Source: Chryseobacterium sp. Bi04 (GTDB lineage: Bacteria > Bacteroidota > Bacteroidia > Flavobacteriales > Weeksellaceae). Taken from it: DNA of 64,000 nt. The stretch lies in assembly GCF_918698085.1 (NCBI RefSeq), contig NZ_CAKKLP010000002.1, positions 248,001-312,000 on the forward strand, read 5' to 3'. The notes under the pieces were generated by a model, which did no database searches, was not told the DNA's origin, and saw only the letters and a list, made by a program, of their open reading frames with translations. The translations under genes were made by a program, and so were the position numbers. Below, in pieces: positions 1-8,388 of this stretch (position 1 is its first letter; each line of letters opens with the position of its first letter).

Positions 1-296
1 AAAACTTACTATTCAGAATCTATTAATCTCCCACAGATAGCACAGATGTTTGCACTTATTCATATAATCTGCTTAATCTTGGAAAAAAAGCATATTCGGG
101 CTTGAAATTTTATCGCAGATAAAACCCTTGCGTCTTAAAAAATATCGAATGTAGAAAAATAGCGTCTTTGCGTAATCCAACCTATCCTATATTTTCACTT
201 CCTCAGCATTTTTACGCCATAAACTTCCTTTCTTAACCTACATCAACTTTTAAAATACCCGTATCCCGTACATTTGTACCATAAATAATCACAGAA
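1..296. other. Leading intergenic region with dispersed-repeat remnants
   Basis: No gene is visible. Bases about 25-90 hold CACAGAT-type direct repeats followed by ATCTG/AATCTT units in the opposite sense. Bases about 108-181 hold CTTGCGTCTT and GTCTTTGCGT units that resemble the repeat at 19901-20600. The promoter of the pirin gene lies at the right end. Confidence 0.6.
269..276 (+). promoter_or_regulatory. Promoter -7 element of the pirin gene
   Basis: TACATTTG fits the Bacteroidetes -7 consensus TAnnTTTG and lies 20 nt before the ATG of the pirin gene. No clear TTG -33 element is present at the usual distance. Confidence 0.6.
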
Positions 297-1025
297 ATGA
301 AAACAGTATATCATAAAGCAGATTCAAGAGGCCATGCCGATCATGGTTGGTTAAATTCATACCATACATTCAGTTTTGCAAACTATCAAAACAGAGAAAG
401 AACAAACTTTGGTGTTTTGAGAGTATTGAATGATGATACCGTTTCTCAGGGAATGGGATTCGGAACACACCCGCACAGAGATATGGAAATTATATCCATT
501 CCTTTAGAGGGAGATCTGGAACATAAAGATTCAATGGGAACTACAGCAGTGATCAAAAAAGGAGAGATTCAGGTGATGAGTGCCGGAACCGGTGTAATGC
601 ACAGCGAATACAATAAAAATAAAGATGAAGCGGTAAAATTTCTACAGATCTGGATTTTTCCTAAAGAAGTGAACGTTGAACCTAGATATGATCAGAAAAG
701 CATTAAAGAAGGAGAAAAGATCAACGGGTTCCAACAGATTTTATCACCCAATAAAAACGATGACGGAGTTTGGATCCATCAGGATGCATGGTTTAATCTG
801 GCTAACTTTAAAAAAGGAAACGGTAAAAACTATATGCTCAACAAAAAAGGAAACGGAGTCTATGCTTTTGTTTTAAAAGGAAGCGCTAAAGTGGGGGACC
901 GTATCCTCAATGAAAGAGATGGTTTGGGAATCTGGGATACCCAAAGCTTTACTATTGAAGCAGTGGAAGACACGGAAGTATTATTAATGGAAGTGCCAAT
1001 GGAATTGCCGGCCTATCTTAAATAA
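297..1025 (+). CDS. Pirin family protein
   Basis: This 242-residue protein is a bicupin of the pirin family. Some members are quercetin 2,3-dioxygenases and others are redox-sensing regulators, so the substrate cannot be called. The metal ligands are visible as H58 and H60 in GTHPHRDMEI and H102 and E104 in GVMHSEYN, matching the His-His-His-Glu iron site of pirins. The length is typical. The start is the ATG 20 nt after a TAnnTTTG element. An FMN reductase follows on the same strand about 100 nt downstream, a pairing consistent with an oxidative-stress role, but that is inference. Confidence 0.9.
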   Translation: MKTVYHKADSRGHADHGWLNSYHTFSFANYQNRERTNFGVLRVLNDDTVSQGMGFGTHPHRDMEIISIPLEGDLEHKDSMGTTAVIKKGEIQVMSAGTGVMHSEYNKNKDEAVKFLQIWIFPKEVNVEPRYDQKSIKEGEKINGFQQILSPNKNDDGVWIHQDAWFNLANFKKGNGKNYMLNKKGNGVYAFVLKGSAKVGDRILNERDGLGIWDTQSFTIEAVEDTEVLLMEVPMELPAYLK

Positions 1026-1129
1026 AAAACTAAATTCGTATCCTTAAAAAATAAAAATAATATGAAATTACCATCAACGAAAATTCTTGCAGATAGTGAT
1101 TTCATATAACAGAAAAATAAATACTACAT

Positions 1130-1681
1130 ATGAAAATTTTAGCAATAGCGGGAAGTAATTCTGAGGCTTCAATGAACAAGCAGTTAGTGGCCTATGCATC
1201 AACATTATTTGAAAATGCAGAAGTAGAAGTAGTGGATCTTAATCCTTTCGAAATGCCTATCTATAAGCATGAGAGAGAATTAGCAGGAGGAGTTCCTAAG
1301 GAAGCTCATGATTTTGCAGCCAAAATTGATGGTGCAAACGTATTGTTGGTTTCTTTGGGAGAACATAACGGAACCTATTCCACGGCATTTAAAAATGTGT
1401 TTGATTGGGTATCGAGAATTAAAGACAGAACCGTATGGAATGAAGTACCTATGTTATTGATGTCTACATCCCCTGGAGGTAGAGGAGGAGCCGGAGTTTT
1501 GGAAGCAGCATCAAAGCGTTTCCCTTTTCACGGTGGAAATGTAGTGGAAACATTCTCACTTCCTTTCTTTAATGATAATTTTGATAAAGCGGGTCAGAAA
1601 ATTTCTAACGAAGAGAAAGACAGCGAATTAAAAGAAAAAATTAAGAAGATTGCAGCCATTGAATCAATCCTTGAAAAATAG
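1130..1681 (+). CDS. NADPH-dependent FMN reductase family protein
   Basis: This is a flavodoxin-fold NAD(P)H:FMN oxidoreductase of 183 residues. The N-terminal phosphate-binding loop follows the first strand (AIAGSNSEASMNK, about residues 6-18). The middle segment SLGEHNGTYSTAFKNVFDW matches the family stretch P.YN...P..LKN..DW, and SPGGRGGAG near residue 123 is the flavin-contacting loop. It probably reduces FMN or quinones in the cytoplasm. It may be cotranscribed with the pirin gene, since no strong promoter is visible in the 104-nt gap. Confidence 0.88.
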   Translation: MKILAIAGSNSEASMNKQLVAYASTLFENAEVEVVDLNPFEMPIYKHERELAGGVPKEAHDFAAKIDGANVLLVSLGEHNGTYSTAFKNVFDWVSRIKDRTVWNEVPMLLMSTSPGGRGGAGVLEAASKRFPFHGGNVVETFSLPFFNDNFDKAGQKISNEEKDSELKEKIKKIAAIESILEK

Positions 1682-1684
1682 AAT

Positions 1685-1714
1685 TTGAATATTCATTTAA
1701 AATTACTATTTTTG
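1685..1714 (+). promoter_or_regulatory. Strong Bacteroidetes-type promoter before a short transcript
   Basis: TTG at 1685-1687 and TATTTTTG at 1707-1714 are 19 nt apart, which matches the -33/-7 arrangement (TTG, about 19 nt, TAnnTTTG). Transcription would start near 1720 and run into the terminator at 1811-1843. Confidence 0.6.
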
Positions 1715-1719
1715 CAAAA

Positions 1720-1843
1720 AGAAAAGAGATGAAAATTCAGACCTCCTATAAACAATGTTTTTCTGATAAAGGGAAAACTGTGGGCTCTGAAATTCTGAGA
1801 TAAAATAACGGCCGATAATCTGAAAAGATTGTCGGCTTTTTTG
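1720..1843 (+). ncRNA. Putative short transcript (small RNA or 24-residue peptide)
   Basis: A promoter at 1685-1714 and a terminator at 1811-1843 delimit a unit of about 120 nt. It contains one short reading frame, ATG 1729 to TAA 1803 (24 residues, beginning MKIQTSYKQC). I recognise neither the peptide nor the RNA. It could be a small regulatory RNA, a leader-type RNA or a small protein gene. The evidence is only the boundary signals. Confidence 0.35.
1811..1843 (+). terminator. Rho-independent terminator
   Basis: Arms 1811-1821 and 1826-1836 form an 11-bp stem with one G-U pair, closed by a GAAA loop and followed by TTTTTTG. Confidence 0.85.
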
Positions 1844-1883
1844 TTTTCTAAATTGAATATAAAAAGTAATTATTAAAATAAAA

Positions 1884-1983
1884 TGTACCAATATACTCAT
1901 GTACCAATTGACCAATTCTCCGGTTTCCAAAGTGAAGCTATTGTTACATTGCTAAACTGATATATTGTTACATTATTAAATTA
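1884..1983. repeat. Period-8 inverted repeat array A
   Basis: The left half (1884-1923) reads in 8-nt steps as TGTACCAA-like units. The right half (1944-1983) reads in 8-nt steps as TTACATTG-like units, approximately the reverse complement of the left. It ends just before the purM start codon. Sister arrays are at 2983-3058 and 3631-3705. Confidence 0.8.
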
Positions 1984-1989
1984 TTAAAC

Positions 1990-2982
1990 ATGAGCAACAC
2001 TTACAAATCAGCAGGAGTAGACAAAGAAGAAGGATACAAAACAGTTGACAAGATCAAAAAAGCGGTCGGTGAAACCCATAATTCCAATGTACTGAATCAG
2101 TTGGGAAGCTTTGGTGCTTTCTATGAAATCGGAGGATATAAAAATCCTGTCCTTGTTTCAGGAACAGATGGAGTAGGAACAAAGCTGAAAGTAGCTTTGG
2201 ATACCAAAAAATATGGCTCCATTGGTATCGACTGTTTTGCAATGTGTGCTAATGATATCCTTTGTCACGGGGCAAAACCTCTATTCTTCCTGGATTATTT
2301 AGCTTGTGGAAAGCTGGATTCAGAAATCGCAGCAGAAATCGTGCTGGGAATGGTAGAAGCTTGTAAGGACAACAACTGTGCATTAATTGGTGGGGAAACC
2401 GCTGAAATGCCGGGAATGTACCAGCCGGGAGATTATGATGTTGCCGGATTCTGTGTAGGAATTGTAGAAAAAGACCAGATTATTGACGGTTCTAAAATTA
2501 AAGCAGGTAACAAAATTATTGCATTACCAAGCTCAGGATTTCACTCAAATGGATTCTCTTTAGTAAGAAAAGTATTCCCGAACTTTGAAGAAGAGTTTGA
2601 AGGAAAACCTTTATATGAAACGCTTTTAGTTCCTACAAGATTATATTATAAAGATATTCACAAAGTATTGGAAGAAGTAAAAGTAAGCGGTATTGCTCAC
2701 ATTACCGGCGGTGGTCTTTATGAAAATGTTCCAAGAGTCATTCCTGCAGGCTTATGTGCTTCCATTGACGCTTCCAAAGTGAAAATTCCAAGTGTTATGC
2801 TTGAACTGGAGAAAAGAGGAGGAGTGACACGTGAAGAAATGTACGGAACATTCAATATGGGTGTAGGTATGGTGATTGTAGTAGATGCTGAACATGCTGA
2901 AAAAGTATTACACCTTCTGGATGATGCTTACGAAATTGGTGAGATCACTGAAGGAGCAGAAAAAATTAATTTATCACTATAA
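1990..2982 (+). CDS. purM: Phosphoribosylformylglycinamidine cyclo-ligase (AIR synthetase)
   Basis: PurM converts FGAM plus ATP to aminoimidazole ribonucleotide, the fifth step of IMP synthesis. The 330-residue length is typical. Signature segments are SGTDGVGTKLK at 57-67 (nucleotide/phosphate loop), CANDILCHGAKP near 86-97, and GGETAEMPGMY at 134-144. The C-terminal half carries HITGGGL and FNMGVGM, both hallmarks of the PurM/ThiL/HypE superfamily. It heads a same-strand purine block with purN 81 nt downstream. Its upstream and downstream spacers are filled by period-8 arrays, so any promoter is hidden there. Confidence 0.97.
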   Translation: MSNTYKSAGVDKEEGYKTVDKIKKAVGETHNSNVLNQLGSFGAFYEIGGYKNPVLVSGTDGVGTKLKVALDTKKYGSIGIDCFAMCANDILCHGAKPLFFLDYLACGKLDSEIAAEIVLGMVEACKDNNCALIGGETAEMPGMYQPGDYDVAGFCVGIVEKDQIIDGSKIKAGNKIIALPSSGFHSNGFSLVRKVFPNFEEEFEGKPLYETLLVPTRLYYKDIHKVLEEVKVSGIAHITGGGLYENVPRVIPAGLCASIDASKVKIPSVMLELEKRGGVTREEMYGTFNMGVGMVIVVDAEHAEKVLHLLDDAYEIGEITEGAEKINLSL

Positions 2983-3058
2983 TATAGCAATATAACAATG
3001 TACCAGTGTATCAATTAAAAACATTGTTACATTGCTAAACTGATACATTGTTACATTA
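2983..3058. repeat. Period-8 inverted repeat array B
   Basis: The array fills the purM-purN spacer. The left half, starting right after the purM stop codon, has four units (TATAGCAA, TATAACAA, TGTACCAG and TGTATCAA). The right half (3027-3058) has TTACATTG, CTAAACTG, ATACATTG and TTACATTA. The halves are near reverse complements and could form a cruciform or an mRNA hairpin. Confidence 0.85.
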
Positions 3059-3063
3059 TTAAC

Positions 3064-3627
3064 ATGAAAAATATCGTTGTCCTTGTATCCGGTTCCGGTA
3101 CCAATCTGCAGAGAATCATAGATACTATTGAAGCTGGAGAAATCCAGAATGCAAAAGTAGCATTGGTAGTAGCTGACAGAGAATGCTACGGACTGGAAAG
3201 AGCAAAAAATCATAATATAGAAACCATACTGATTCCAAGAGGAAAGAATTTCAGCAGTGAATTGGCTAATGTAATCCCACAAAATACAGATCTTATTGTA
3301 TTGGCAGGATTCTTATCCATTTTAAAATCTGAATTCTGTGAAAACTGGAATGGTAAAATAATCAATATTCATCCCGCATTACTTCCCAAATTTGGAGGAA
3401 AAGGAATGTGGGGAATGAACGTTCATCATGCAGTTATTGAAGCTAAAGAAGTAGAGAGTGGTGCTACGGTACATTTTGTAACGCCGGGAATTGACGAAGG
3501 AGAAGCTATTCTTCAGAAGTCTTTTGAAGTAACACCGGAAGATACTCCTGAAACCCTGGCTCAGAAAGTTCACCAGATTGAATATGAAATATTTCCGATA
3601 GCGATCAATAAGGTCCTGGGAAATTGA
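3064..3627 (+). CDS. purN: Phosphoribosylglycinamide formyltransferase (GAR transformylase)
   Basis: PurN transfers the formyl group of 10-formyltetrahydrofolate to GAR, the third step of IMP synthesis. The 187 residues fit the family. SGSGTNLQ at 9-16 is the phosphate-binding loop. Catalytic residues are N101 and H103 in INIHPALLP and D144 in TPGIDEGEAI, corresponding to E. coli N106, H108 and D144. The ATG is five bases after the last unit of the period-8 array. Confidence 0.96.
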   Translation: MKNIVVLVSGSGTNLQRIIDTIEAGEIQNAKVALVVADRECYGLERAKNHNIETILIPRGKNFSSELANVIPQNTDLIVLAGFLSILKSEFCENWNGKIINIHPALLPKFGGKGMWGMNVHHAVIEAKEVESGATVHFVTPGIDEGEAILQKSFEVTPEDTPETLAQKVHQIEYEIFPIAINKVLGN

Positions 3628-3630
3628 TAA

Positions 3631-3705
3631 TGTAACAATCTATCAATGTACCGGTTTACCAATCATTTAATTGTTACATTGTTAAACTGATACATTGCTA
3701 AATTA
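3631..3705. repeat. Period-8 inverted repeat array C
   Basis: The array lies in the purN-purH spacer. The left half (3631-3662) runs as TGTAACAA, TCTATCAA, TGTACCGG and TTTACCAA. The right half (3674-3705) runs as TTACATTG, TTAAACTG, ATACATTG and CTAAATTA. It is the same design as the arrays at 1884 and 2983. Confidence 0.85.
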
Positions 3706-3732
3706 GCAAAAATCTAAGTAAAATAAAAGTAA

Positions 3733-3773
3733 GTTCGGAGGTGAAAGACCCGGACACAGTTTGAAATAGCTGT
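3733..3773 (+). promoter_or_regulatory. Two-hairpin structured leader before purH
   Basis: Bases 3733-3738 pair with 3750-3755 (6 bp, one G-U; loop AGGTGAAAGAC). Immediately after, 3756-3761 pair with 3768-3773 (6 bp, one G-U; loop TGAAAT). The segment is far more GC-rich than the surrounding spacer and sits 24 nt before the purH ATG. It could be a cis-regulatory RNA, but I could not match it to a known riboswitch class. Confidence 0.35.
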
Positions 3774-3797
3774 AAAAAGTAAAAAATCAAAAGTAAA

Positions 3798-5315
3798 ATG
3801 AGTAAAAAGAGAGTTTTAATCAGTGTTTCTGACAAAAGTGGATTAATTGAATTCGCACAGTTTTTGGAAGCTCAGAATTATGAGTTGATCTCTACAGGAG
3901 GAACGTTCAAACATTTGAAAGACGCTGGTTTAAATCCCATTCAGATTGATGAGGTTACCAATTTCCCTGAAATGTTGGACGGAAGGGTGAAAACATTACA
4001 CCCTAAAGTTCACGGAGGATTGCTGGCTGTTCGTACCAACGAAGAGCACATGAAAACCGTTCAGGAACACGGAATTGGTCTGATAGACATGGTTATCGTA
4101 AACCTTTATCCTTTCTTTGAAAATGTAAATAAAGACATTTCTTTACATGAAAAGGTAGAATTCATCGATATCGGAGGCCCTTCAATGCTTCGTTCGGCAG
4201 CAAAAAACTTTGACTCTGTTACTGTAATTACTGATGTGGAAGACTATACAACAGTAAAACTGGAAATGGAACAAAACGGAGATACTTACATTGAAACCCG
4301 TAAAAAGCTTGCAGGAAAAGTATTCAACCTTACCTCTGCTTACGATGCAGCTATTTCAAGAATGCTTTTAGATGAGGAATATCCTGCATACTTAAATGCA
4401 TCTTATAAAAAAGTTTCTGACCTGAGATACGGTGAAAACCCTCATCAGACAGCAGCATACTATGTTTCAACTTTCGAAAACGGTGCCATGAAAGACTTTG
4501 AACAGCTTGGAGGTAAAGAGCTTTCCTTCAACAACCTACGTGATATGGACCTTTGCTGGAAAGTTGTTACGGAGTTCAAAGAAGAAATGGCTTGTTGCGC
4601 CGTGAAACATTCTACACCTTGTGGAGTGGCGATTGGAACTTCAGCTTTGGAAACTTACCAAAAAACTTTCGAATGTGATCCTGTTTCTATCTTTGGCGGA
4701 ATTGTTGCAATGAACTATAAAATTGATGCTGCAACAGCTGAAGAACTGAACAAAACATTCCTTGAGATTGTAATGGCTCCGGATTTTGACGAAGAAGCGC
4801 TGGAAGTTTTAAGAAAAAAGAAAAACTTAAGAATCATCAAAATCGTAAATCCTGTTTCTGATAAACAGACCTGGGTGAAAGTAGACGGTGGTATCTTGGT
4901 TCAGGATAACGATACCTATTTCTCTGATGATATCAAAGTAGTAACTGAAGTACAGCCTACTGAAGTACAGAAAAAAGCATTGCTTTTCTCACAGAGAGTA
5001 GTAAAATACGTGAAGTCAAATGCAATTGTTGTTTCCAACGGAATTCAGGCTTTCGGAATCGGAGGAGGACAGGTCAACAGAATCTGGGCAACGCAACAGG
5101 CTATTGAAAGAGCAAAAGAAAAATTCTCAGGAGACCTTGTATTAGCTTCTGATGCATTTTTCCCTTTCCGTGACGTAGTGGATTTCTGCGCTCAGGAAGG
5201 TATCAAAGCTATCATTCAGCCAGGAGGAAGTGTAAAAGATCAGGACAGTGTAGAAGCTGCCAATGAGCACGGTATTCCAATGATGTTTACTGGTGTAAGA
5301 CACTTTTTCCACTAA
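3798..5315 (+). CDS. purH: Bifunctional AICAR formyltransferase / IMP cyclohydrolase
   Basis: PurH performs the last two steps of IMP synthesis. The N-terminal MGS-like cyclohydrolase domain (about 1-150) shows [15 protein letters not shown] and [15 protein letters not shown] (62-76). The C-terminal transformylase domain shows the catalytic K270-H271 pair in [13 protein letters not shown], and SDAFFPFRD and [10 protein letters not shown] near the end. The final residues GVRHFFH are typical. At 505 residues it is normal length. A compact two-hairpin leader precedes it, suggesting possible separate control from purMN. Confidence 0.97.
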   Translation: MSKKRVLISVSDKSGLIEFAQFLEAQNYELISTGGTFKHLKDAGLNPIQIDEVTNFPEMLDGRVKTLHPKVHGGLLAVRTNEEHMKTVQEHGIGLIDMVIVNLYPFFENVNKDISLHEKVEFIDIGGPSMLRSAAKNFDSVTVITDVEDYTTVKLEMEQNGDTYIETRKKLAGKVFNLTSAYDAAISRMLLDEEYPAYLNASYKKVSDLRYGENPHQTAAYYVSTFENGAMKDFEQLGGKELSFNNLRDMDLCWKVVTEFKEEMACCAVKHSTPCGVAIGTSALETYQKTFECDPVSIFGGIVAMNYKIDAATAEELNKTFLEIVMAPDFDEEALEVLRKKKNLRIIKIVNPVSDKQTWVKVDGGILVQDNDTYFSDDIKVVTEVQPTEVQKKALLFSQRVVKYVKSNAIVVSNGIQAFGIGGGQVNRIWATQQAIERAKEKFSGDLVLASDAFFPFRDVVDFCAQEGIKAIIQPGGSVKDQDSVEAANEHGIPMMFTGVRHFFH

Positions 5316-5344
5316 TTAAAATAGAATTAAAAAATAATTAGGGA

Positions 5345-5376
5345 TTGTATTTATAGCATTCAAAATTATATATTTG
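5345..5376 (+). promoter_or_regulatory. Promoter of purD
   Basis: TTG at 5345-5347 and TATATTTG at 5369-5376 are 21 nt apart. The predicted start near 5382 leaves a leader of about 20 nt before the purD ATG at 5404, so purD can be transcribed independently of purH. Confidence 0.6.
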
Positions 5377-5403
5377 TAAATTAGACTAGATAATAAAAAA
5401 AGT

Positions 5404-6642
5404 ATGAGAATATTAATCATAGGTGAAGGTGGTAGAGAATCAGCTCTGGCAGCAAAACTTCAGAATGACCCTAGAATTTCTAAAATGTTTTTTGCCAACG
5501 GGAATGCTACTACCGATGTAATTGGGAAAAATGTTCATTTATCGGAAATCAAAGAACTTAGAGATTTCGCTATTAAAGAAAAAGTTGACTTAACGATTGT
5601 AGGTCCTGAGGCTCCATTGGTAGCCGGTTTAAAGGATGAATTTAAGCAGCACGATCTTAAAGTTTTTGGTCCTACTCAAAAAGTGGCAAGTTTGGAAGGA
5701 AGTAAAGCTTTCTCTAAGAAGTTTATGCAGACCTATGATATCAAAACGGCAAAAGCTGTAGTATTTGATTCATATAACGAAGCTAAAGAATATGTACAGA
5801 CACAGGAATATCCTTTAGTAATCAAAGCAAGCGGTTTAGCAGGCGGAAAAGGAGTGGTAATCTGTGATACACTTGAAGAAGCAGAAGCTACCATCCATGA
5901 TTTCATGATCAGAAGAATCTATGGTGATGCCGGTATCCGTTTAGTTATTGAAGAATATTTACAAGGTTTTGAAGCTTCAATTATTGCATTCTCTAACGGA
6001 GAAAAATTATTCCCTTGTATTGCAGCAAAAGACTATAAGAAGGCTGGAAAAGGAGATACAGGACCTAATACAGGAGGTATGGGTTCAGTAGCACCAAGCC
6101 CTGAATTTACCCAGGAGCATTATGCAGATTTCGAACAGAATATTTTAGAACCTACCGTTAAAGGTCTTAAAGCAGAAGGTTTCAGCTTTAAAGGAATCAT
6201 TTTCTTCGGATTAATGATCACTAAAAAAGGAACTTACCTTCTTGAATACAACATGAGATTCGGAGATCCTGAAACTCAGGTATTGATGGCTCTTATGGAA
6301 AATAATCTTCTGGATGTAATCCAGGATTGTATGGACGGAAAAGATATTGAGCTTAAGTTTAAAGACGAAAAAGCAATATGTCTTGTTATGTGTTCGGGAG
6401 GCTATCCAAGAAATATCGAAACAGGTTTCGAGATTACAGGAGAAGATAAAGTAACCCACAGTAAATTATTATATGCCGGTGCTATGAGAAAAGGAGACAA
6501 AGTAGTTTCCAATGGCGGTAGAGTTCTGAACATCGTAGCGACAGGAGCTACTTTTGAAGATGCCCGCAAGAAAGTTTACGAAGACGCAAGCCACGTACAT
6601 TTCGATTATGGCTTCTACAGAGAAGACATCGGAAAGTTCTAA
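5404..6642 (+). CDS. purD: Phosphoribosylamine-glycine ligase (GAR synthetase)
   Basis: PurD joins phosphoribosylamine and glycine using ATP, the second step of IMP synthesis. The 412-residue ATP-grasp enzyme begins with the N-terminal loop LIIGEGGRES, then VGPEAPLVAG, the ATP-grasp lid KASGLAGGKGVVIC, GPNTGGMGSVAPSP, and the metal-binding end FGDPETQVLM. All are PurD signatures in the usual order. It has its own promoter and is followed by a strong terminator, so it appears to be a single-gene unit within the purine block. Confidence 0.97.
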   Translation: MRILIIGEGGRESALAAKLQNDPRISKMFFANGNATTDVIGKNVHLSEIKELRDFAIKEKVDLTIVGPEAPLVAGLKDEFKQHDLKVFGPTQKVASLEGSKAFSKKFMQTYDIKTAKAVVFDSYNEAKEYVQTQEYPLVIKASGLAGGKGVVICDTLEEAEATIHDFMIRRIYGDAGIRLVIEEYLQGFEASIIAFSNGEKLFPCIAAKDYKKAGKGDTGPNTGGMGSVAPSPEFTQEHYADFEQNILEPTVKGLKAEGFSFKGIIFFGLMITKKGTYLLEYNMRFGDPETQVLMALMENNLLDVIQDCMDGKDIELKFKDEKAICLVMCSGGYPRNIETGFEITGEDKVTHSKLLYAGAMRKGDKVVSNGGRVLNIVATGATFEDARKKVYEDASHVHFDYGFYREDIGKF

Positions 6643-6650
6643 TAAAAATC

Positions 6651-6688
6651 ACAAAAAAAGATTTGGAAACATTCCAAGTCTTTTTTTG
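6651..6688 (+). terminator. Terminator after purD
   Basis: An A-rich arm ending TTGGAA (to 6668) and an arm starting TTCCAA (from 6672), closed by a 3-nt loop, are followed by seven T. The flanking A and T runs extend the pairing. Confidence 0.88.
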
Positions 6689-6713
6689 TAAAACAGTTAA
6701 TATTTAGAAATAA

Positions 6714-6783
6714 GAGTTCAGATGCCAGATTCCAGACTTCAGACCAAAAATCTGAGACCTGATGTCTGAAATCTGATATCTTT
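6714..6783. repeat. Period-7 inverted repeat array
   Basis: From 6714 the spacer reads in exact 7-nt steps: GAGTTCA, GATGCCA, GATTCCA and GACTTCA on the left, then AATCTGA, GACCTGA, TGTCTGA and AATCTGA on the right. The right units are approximately the reverse complement of the left, so the array can fold back on itself between the purD terminator and guaA. Related heptamer arrays occur at 13931, 14584, 14675, 57031 and 60392. Confidence 0.8.
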
Positions 6784-6804
6784 CAAACAAATCAATCATC
6801 AAAA

Positions 6805-8334
6805 ATGAACAACGGTATTATTATTTTAGATTTCGGATCCCAGTACAATCAGCTTATCGGAAGAAGAATCCGTGAGATGGGAGTATACTCTGAAATCTTA
6901 CCTTACAATACACCTTTACAAGATATTTTAGCAAAACAGCCAAAAGGAATTATCCTTTCCGGGGGACCAAGCTCTGTAAATGCAGAAAATGCGCACCTGG
7001 TGGAGAAAGCATTATATGAGCAGGGAATTCCTGTATTGGGAATTTGCTACGGAATGCAGATGACAGCACACCTTTTAGGAGGTAAAGTAAATAAAGGAGA
7101 AAAAGGAGAGTACGGTAAAGCAAACCTGGAGATCGTTAAAGAAAGCTCTCTATTAAAAGGGGTTACTCAAAACTCTGTGGTTTGGATGAGCCACTTTGAT
7201 GAAGTGGGAGAGCTTCCTGCAGGTTTTGAATTAAATGCAAAATCAGGAGTAATTGCTTCGATCTCTAATGAAGAGACTAAAATCTACTGTGTTCAGTTTC
7301 ACCCGGAAGTTTCTCATACCGAAGAAGGAGGGAAAATGCTGGAAAACTTTGTTTTTGCAATTTGTAATGCAGAGAAAAACTGGAAGCTGACTAACTATAT
7401 CGAAAAAACAGTTGAAGAAATCCGTGAGAAAGTAGGAGACCACAAAGTGATCCTTGGCCTTTCAGGAGGTGTAGACTCTTCTGTAGCTGCAGTTTTGATT
7501 CATAAAGCAATTGGTGACCAGTTGACTTGTATCTTCGTAGATACAGGATTATTGAGAAAGGACGAAGGAAGAAAAGTAATGGATCAGTATGGAGAACATT
7601 TCCATATGAACATTAAAATGGTGGATGCTCAGGAAAGATTTCTTTCAAAATTAGCGGGAGTAGATGATCCGGAAGCAAAGAGAAAACTTATCGGAAACGA
7701 GTTTATTCACGTTTTTGACGAAGAATCTCACAAAATTGAAGGTGCTAAATTCCTTGCCCAGGGTACTATTTATCCTGACGTTATCGAAAGCCAGTCTGTA
7801 AACGGACCATCTGCAGTAATTAAGTCTCACCATAACGTGGGAGGACTTCCTGAAGATATGGAATTCGAATTATTAGAGCCTCTAAGAGAGCTTTTCAAGG
7901 ATGAAGTAAGAAAGGTAGGTGAAGAATTGGGTATTCCTCATCACCTGGTATACAGACACCCTTTCCCTGGACCTGGGTTAGGAATCAGAATATTGGGAGC
8001 CGTAGATGCTGAAAAAGTAAGAATACTTCAGGAAGCTGACGATATTTTCATTGAAGAATTATACAAAAATGACCTTTATGAGAAAGTATCTCAGGCATTC
8101 GTAGTCCTTCTACCGGTAAAATCTGTAGGAGTAATGGGAGACGAAAGAACTTACGAATATACAGCAGTAGTTCGTTCTGCTAATACCATTGACTTCATGA
8201 CTGCAACATGGAGCAGACTGCCTTATGAGTTCTTAGATACTGTTTCAAGCAGAATCATCAACGAAGTAAGAGGAATCAACAGAGTAGCTTATGATATCTC
8301 AAGCAAACCACCTGCAACTATTGAGTGGGAATAG
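6805..8334 (+). CDS. guaA: GMP synthase (glutamine-hydrolysing)
   Basis: GuaA aminates XMP to GMP with glutamine and ATP. The N-terminal class I glutamine amidotransferase domain has the triad C81 (LGICYGMQ), H166 and E168 (QFHPEVSHTE). The ATP pyrophosphatase domain starts with the PP-loop GLSGGVDSS at about 218-226. The C-terminal dimerisation domain ends with the family tail SSKPPATIEWE. The 509 residues are normal. It completes the guanine branch next to the IMP genes and ends in its own terminator. Confidence 0.98.
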   Translation: MNNGIIILDFGSQYNQLIGRRIREMGVYSEILPYNTPLQDILAKQPKGIILSGGPSSVNAENAHLVEKALYEQGIPVLGICYGMQMTAHLLGGKVNKGEKGEYGKANLEIVKESSLLKGVTQNSVVWMSHFDEVGELPAGFELNAKSGVIASISNEETKIYCVQFHPEVSHTEEGGKMLENFVFAICNAEKNWKLTNYIEKTVEEIREKVGDHKVILGLSGGVDSSVAAVLIHKAIGDQLTCIFVDTGLLRKDEGRKVMDQYGEHFHMNIKMVDAQERFLSKLAGVDDPEAKRKLIGNEFIHVFDEESHKIEGAKFLAQGTIYPDVIESQSVNGPSAVIKSHHNVGGLPEDMEFELLEPLRELFKDEVRKVGEELGIPHHLVYRHPFPGPGLGIRILGAVDAEKVRILQEADDIFIEELYKNDLYEKVSQAFVVLLPVKSVGVMGDERTYEYTAVVRSANTIDFMTATWSRLPYEFLDTVSSRIINEVRGINRVAYDISSKPPATIEWE

Positions 8335-8357
8335 TTTTGACTTGAATTTATAATATA

Positions 8358-8388
8358 AATCCCGCCTTTTTGGTGGGATTTTATTTTT
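8358..8388 (+). terminator. Terminator after guaA, possibly bidirectional
   Basis: Arms 8358-8366 and 8372-8380 (one G-U pair, 5-T loop) are followed by a T-rich tract. It sits between the convergent guaA and the minus-strand gene at 8387. Confidence 0.88.

Noticed and set aside
1062..1109. 15-residue frame between the pirin and FMN reductase genes
   Set aside because: Too short to judge and no promoter or conservation evidence. It starts MKLPSTKIL and may be chance.
1706..1930. Minus-strand 74-residue frame
   Set aside because: It overlaps the promoter, the terminator and the left half of the period-8 array, lacks a family match and reads Phe/Ile-rich on AT-rich DNA.
1884..3705. CRISPR array
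   Set aside because: Units are 8 nt with drift, arranged as inverted halves, without unique spacers or cas genes nearby.
3733..3773. ZTP (pfl) riboswitch before purH
   Set aside because: The characteristic conserved stretches of that class were not recognised. Only two small hairpins are supported.
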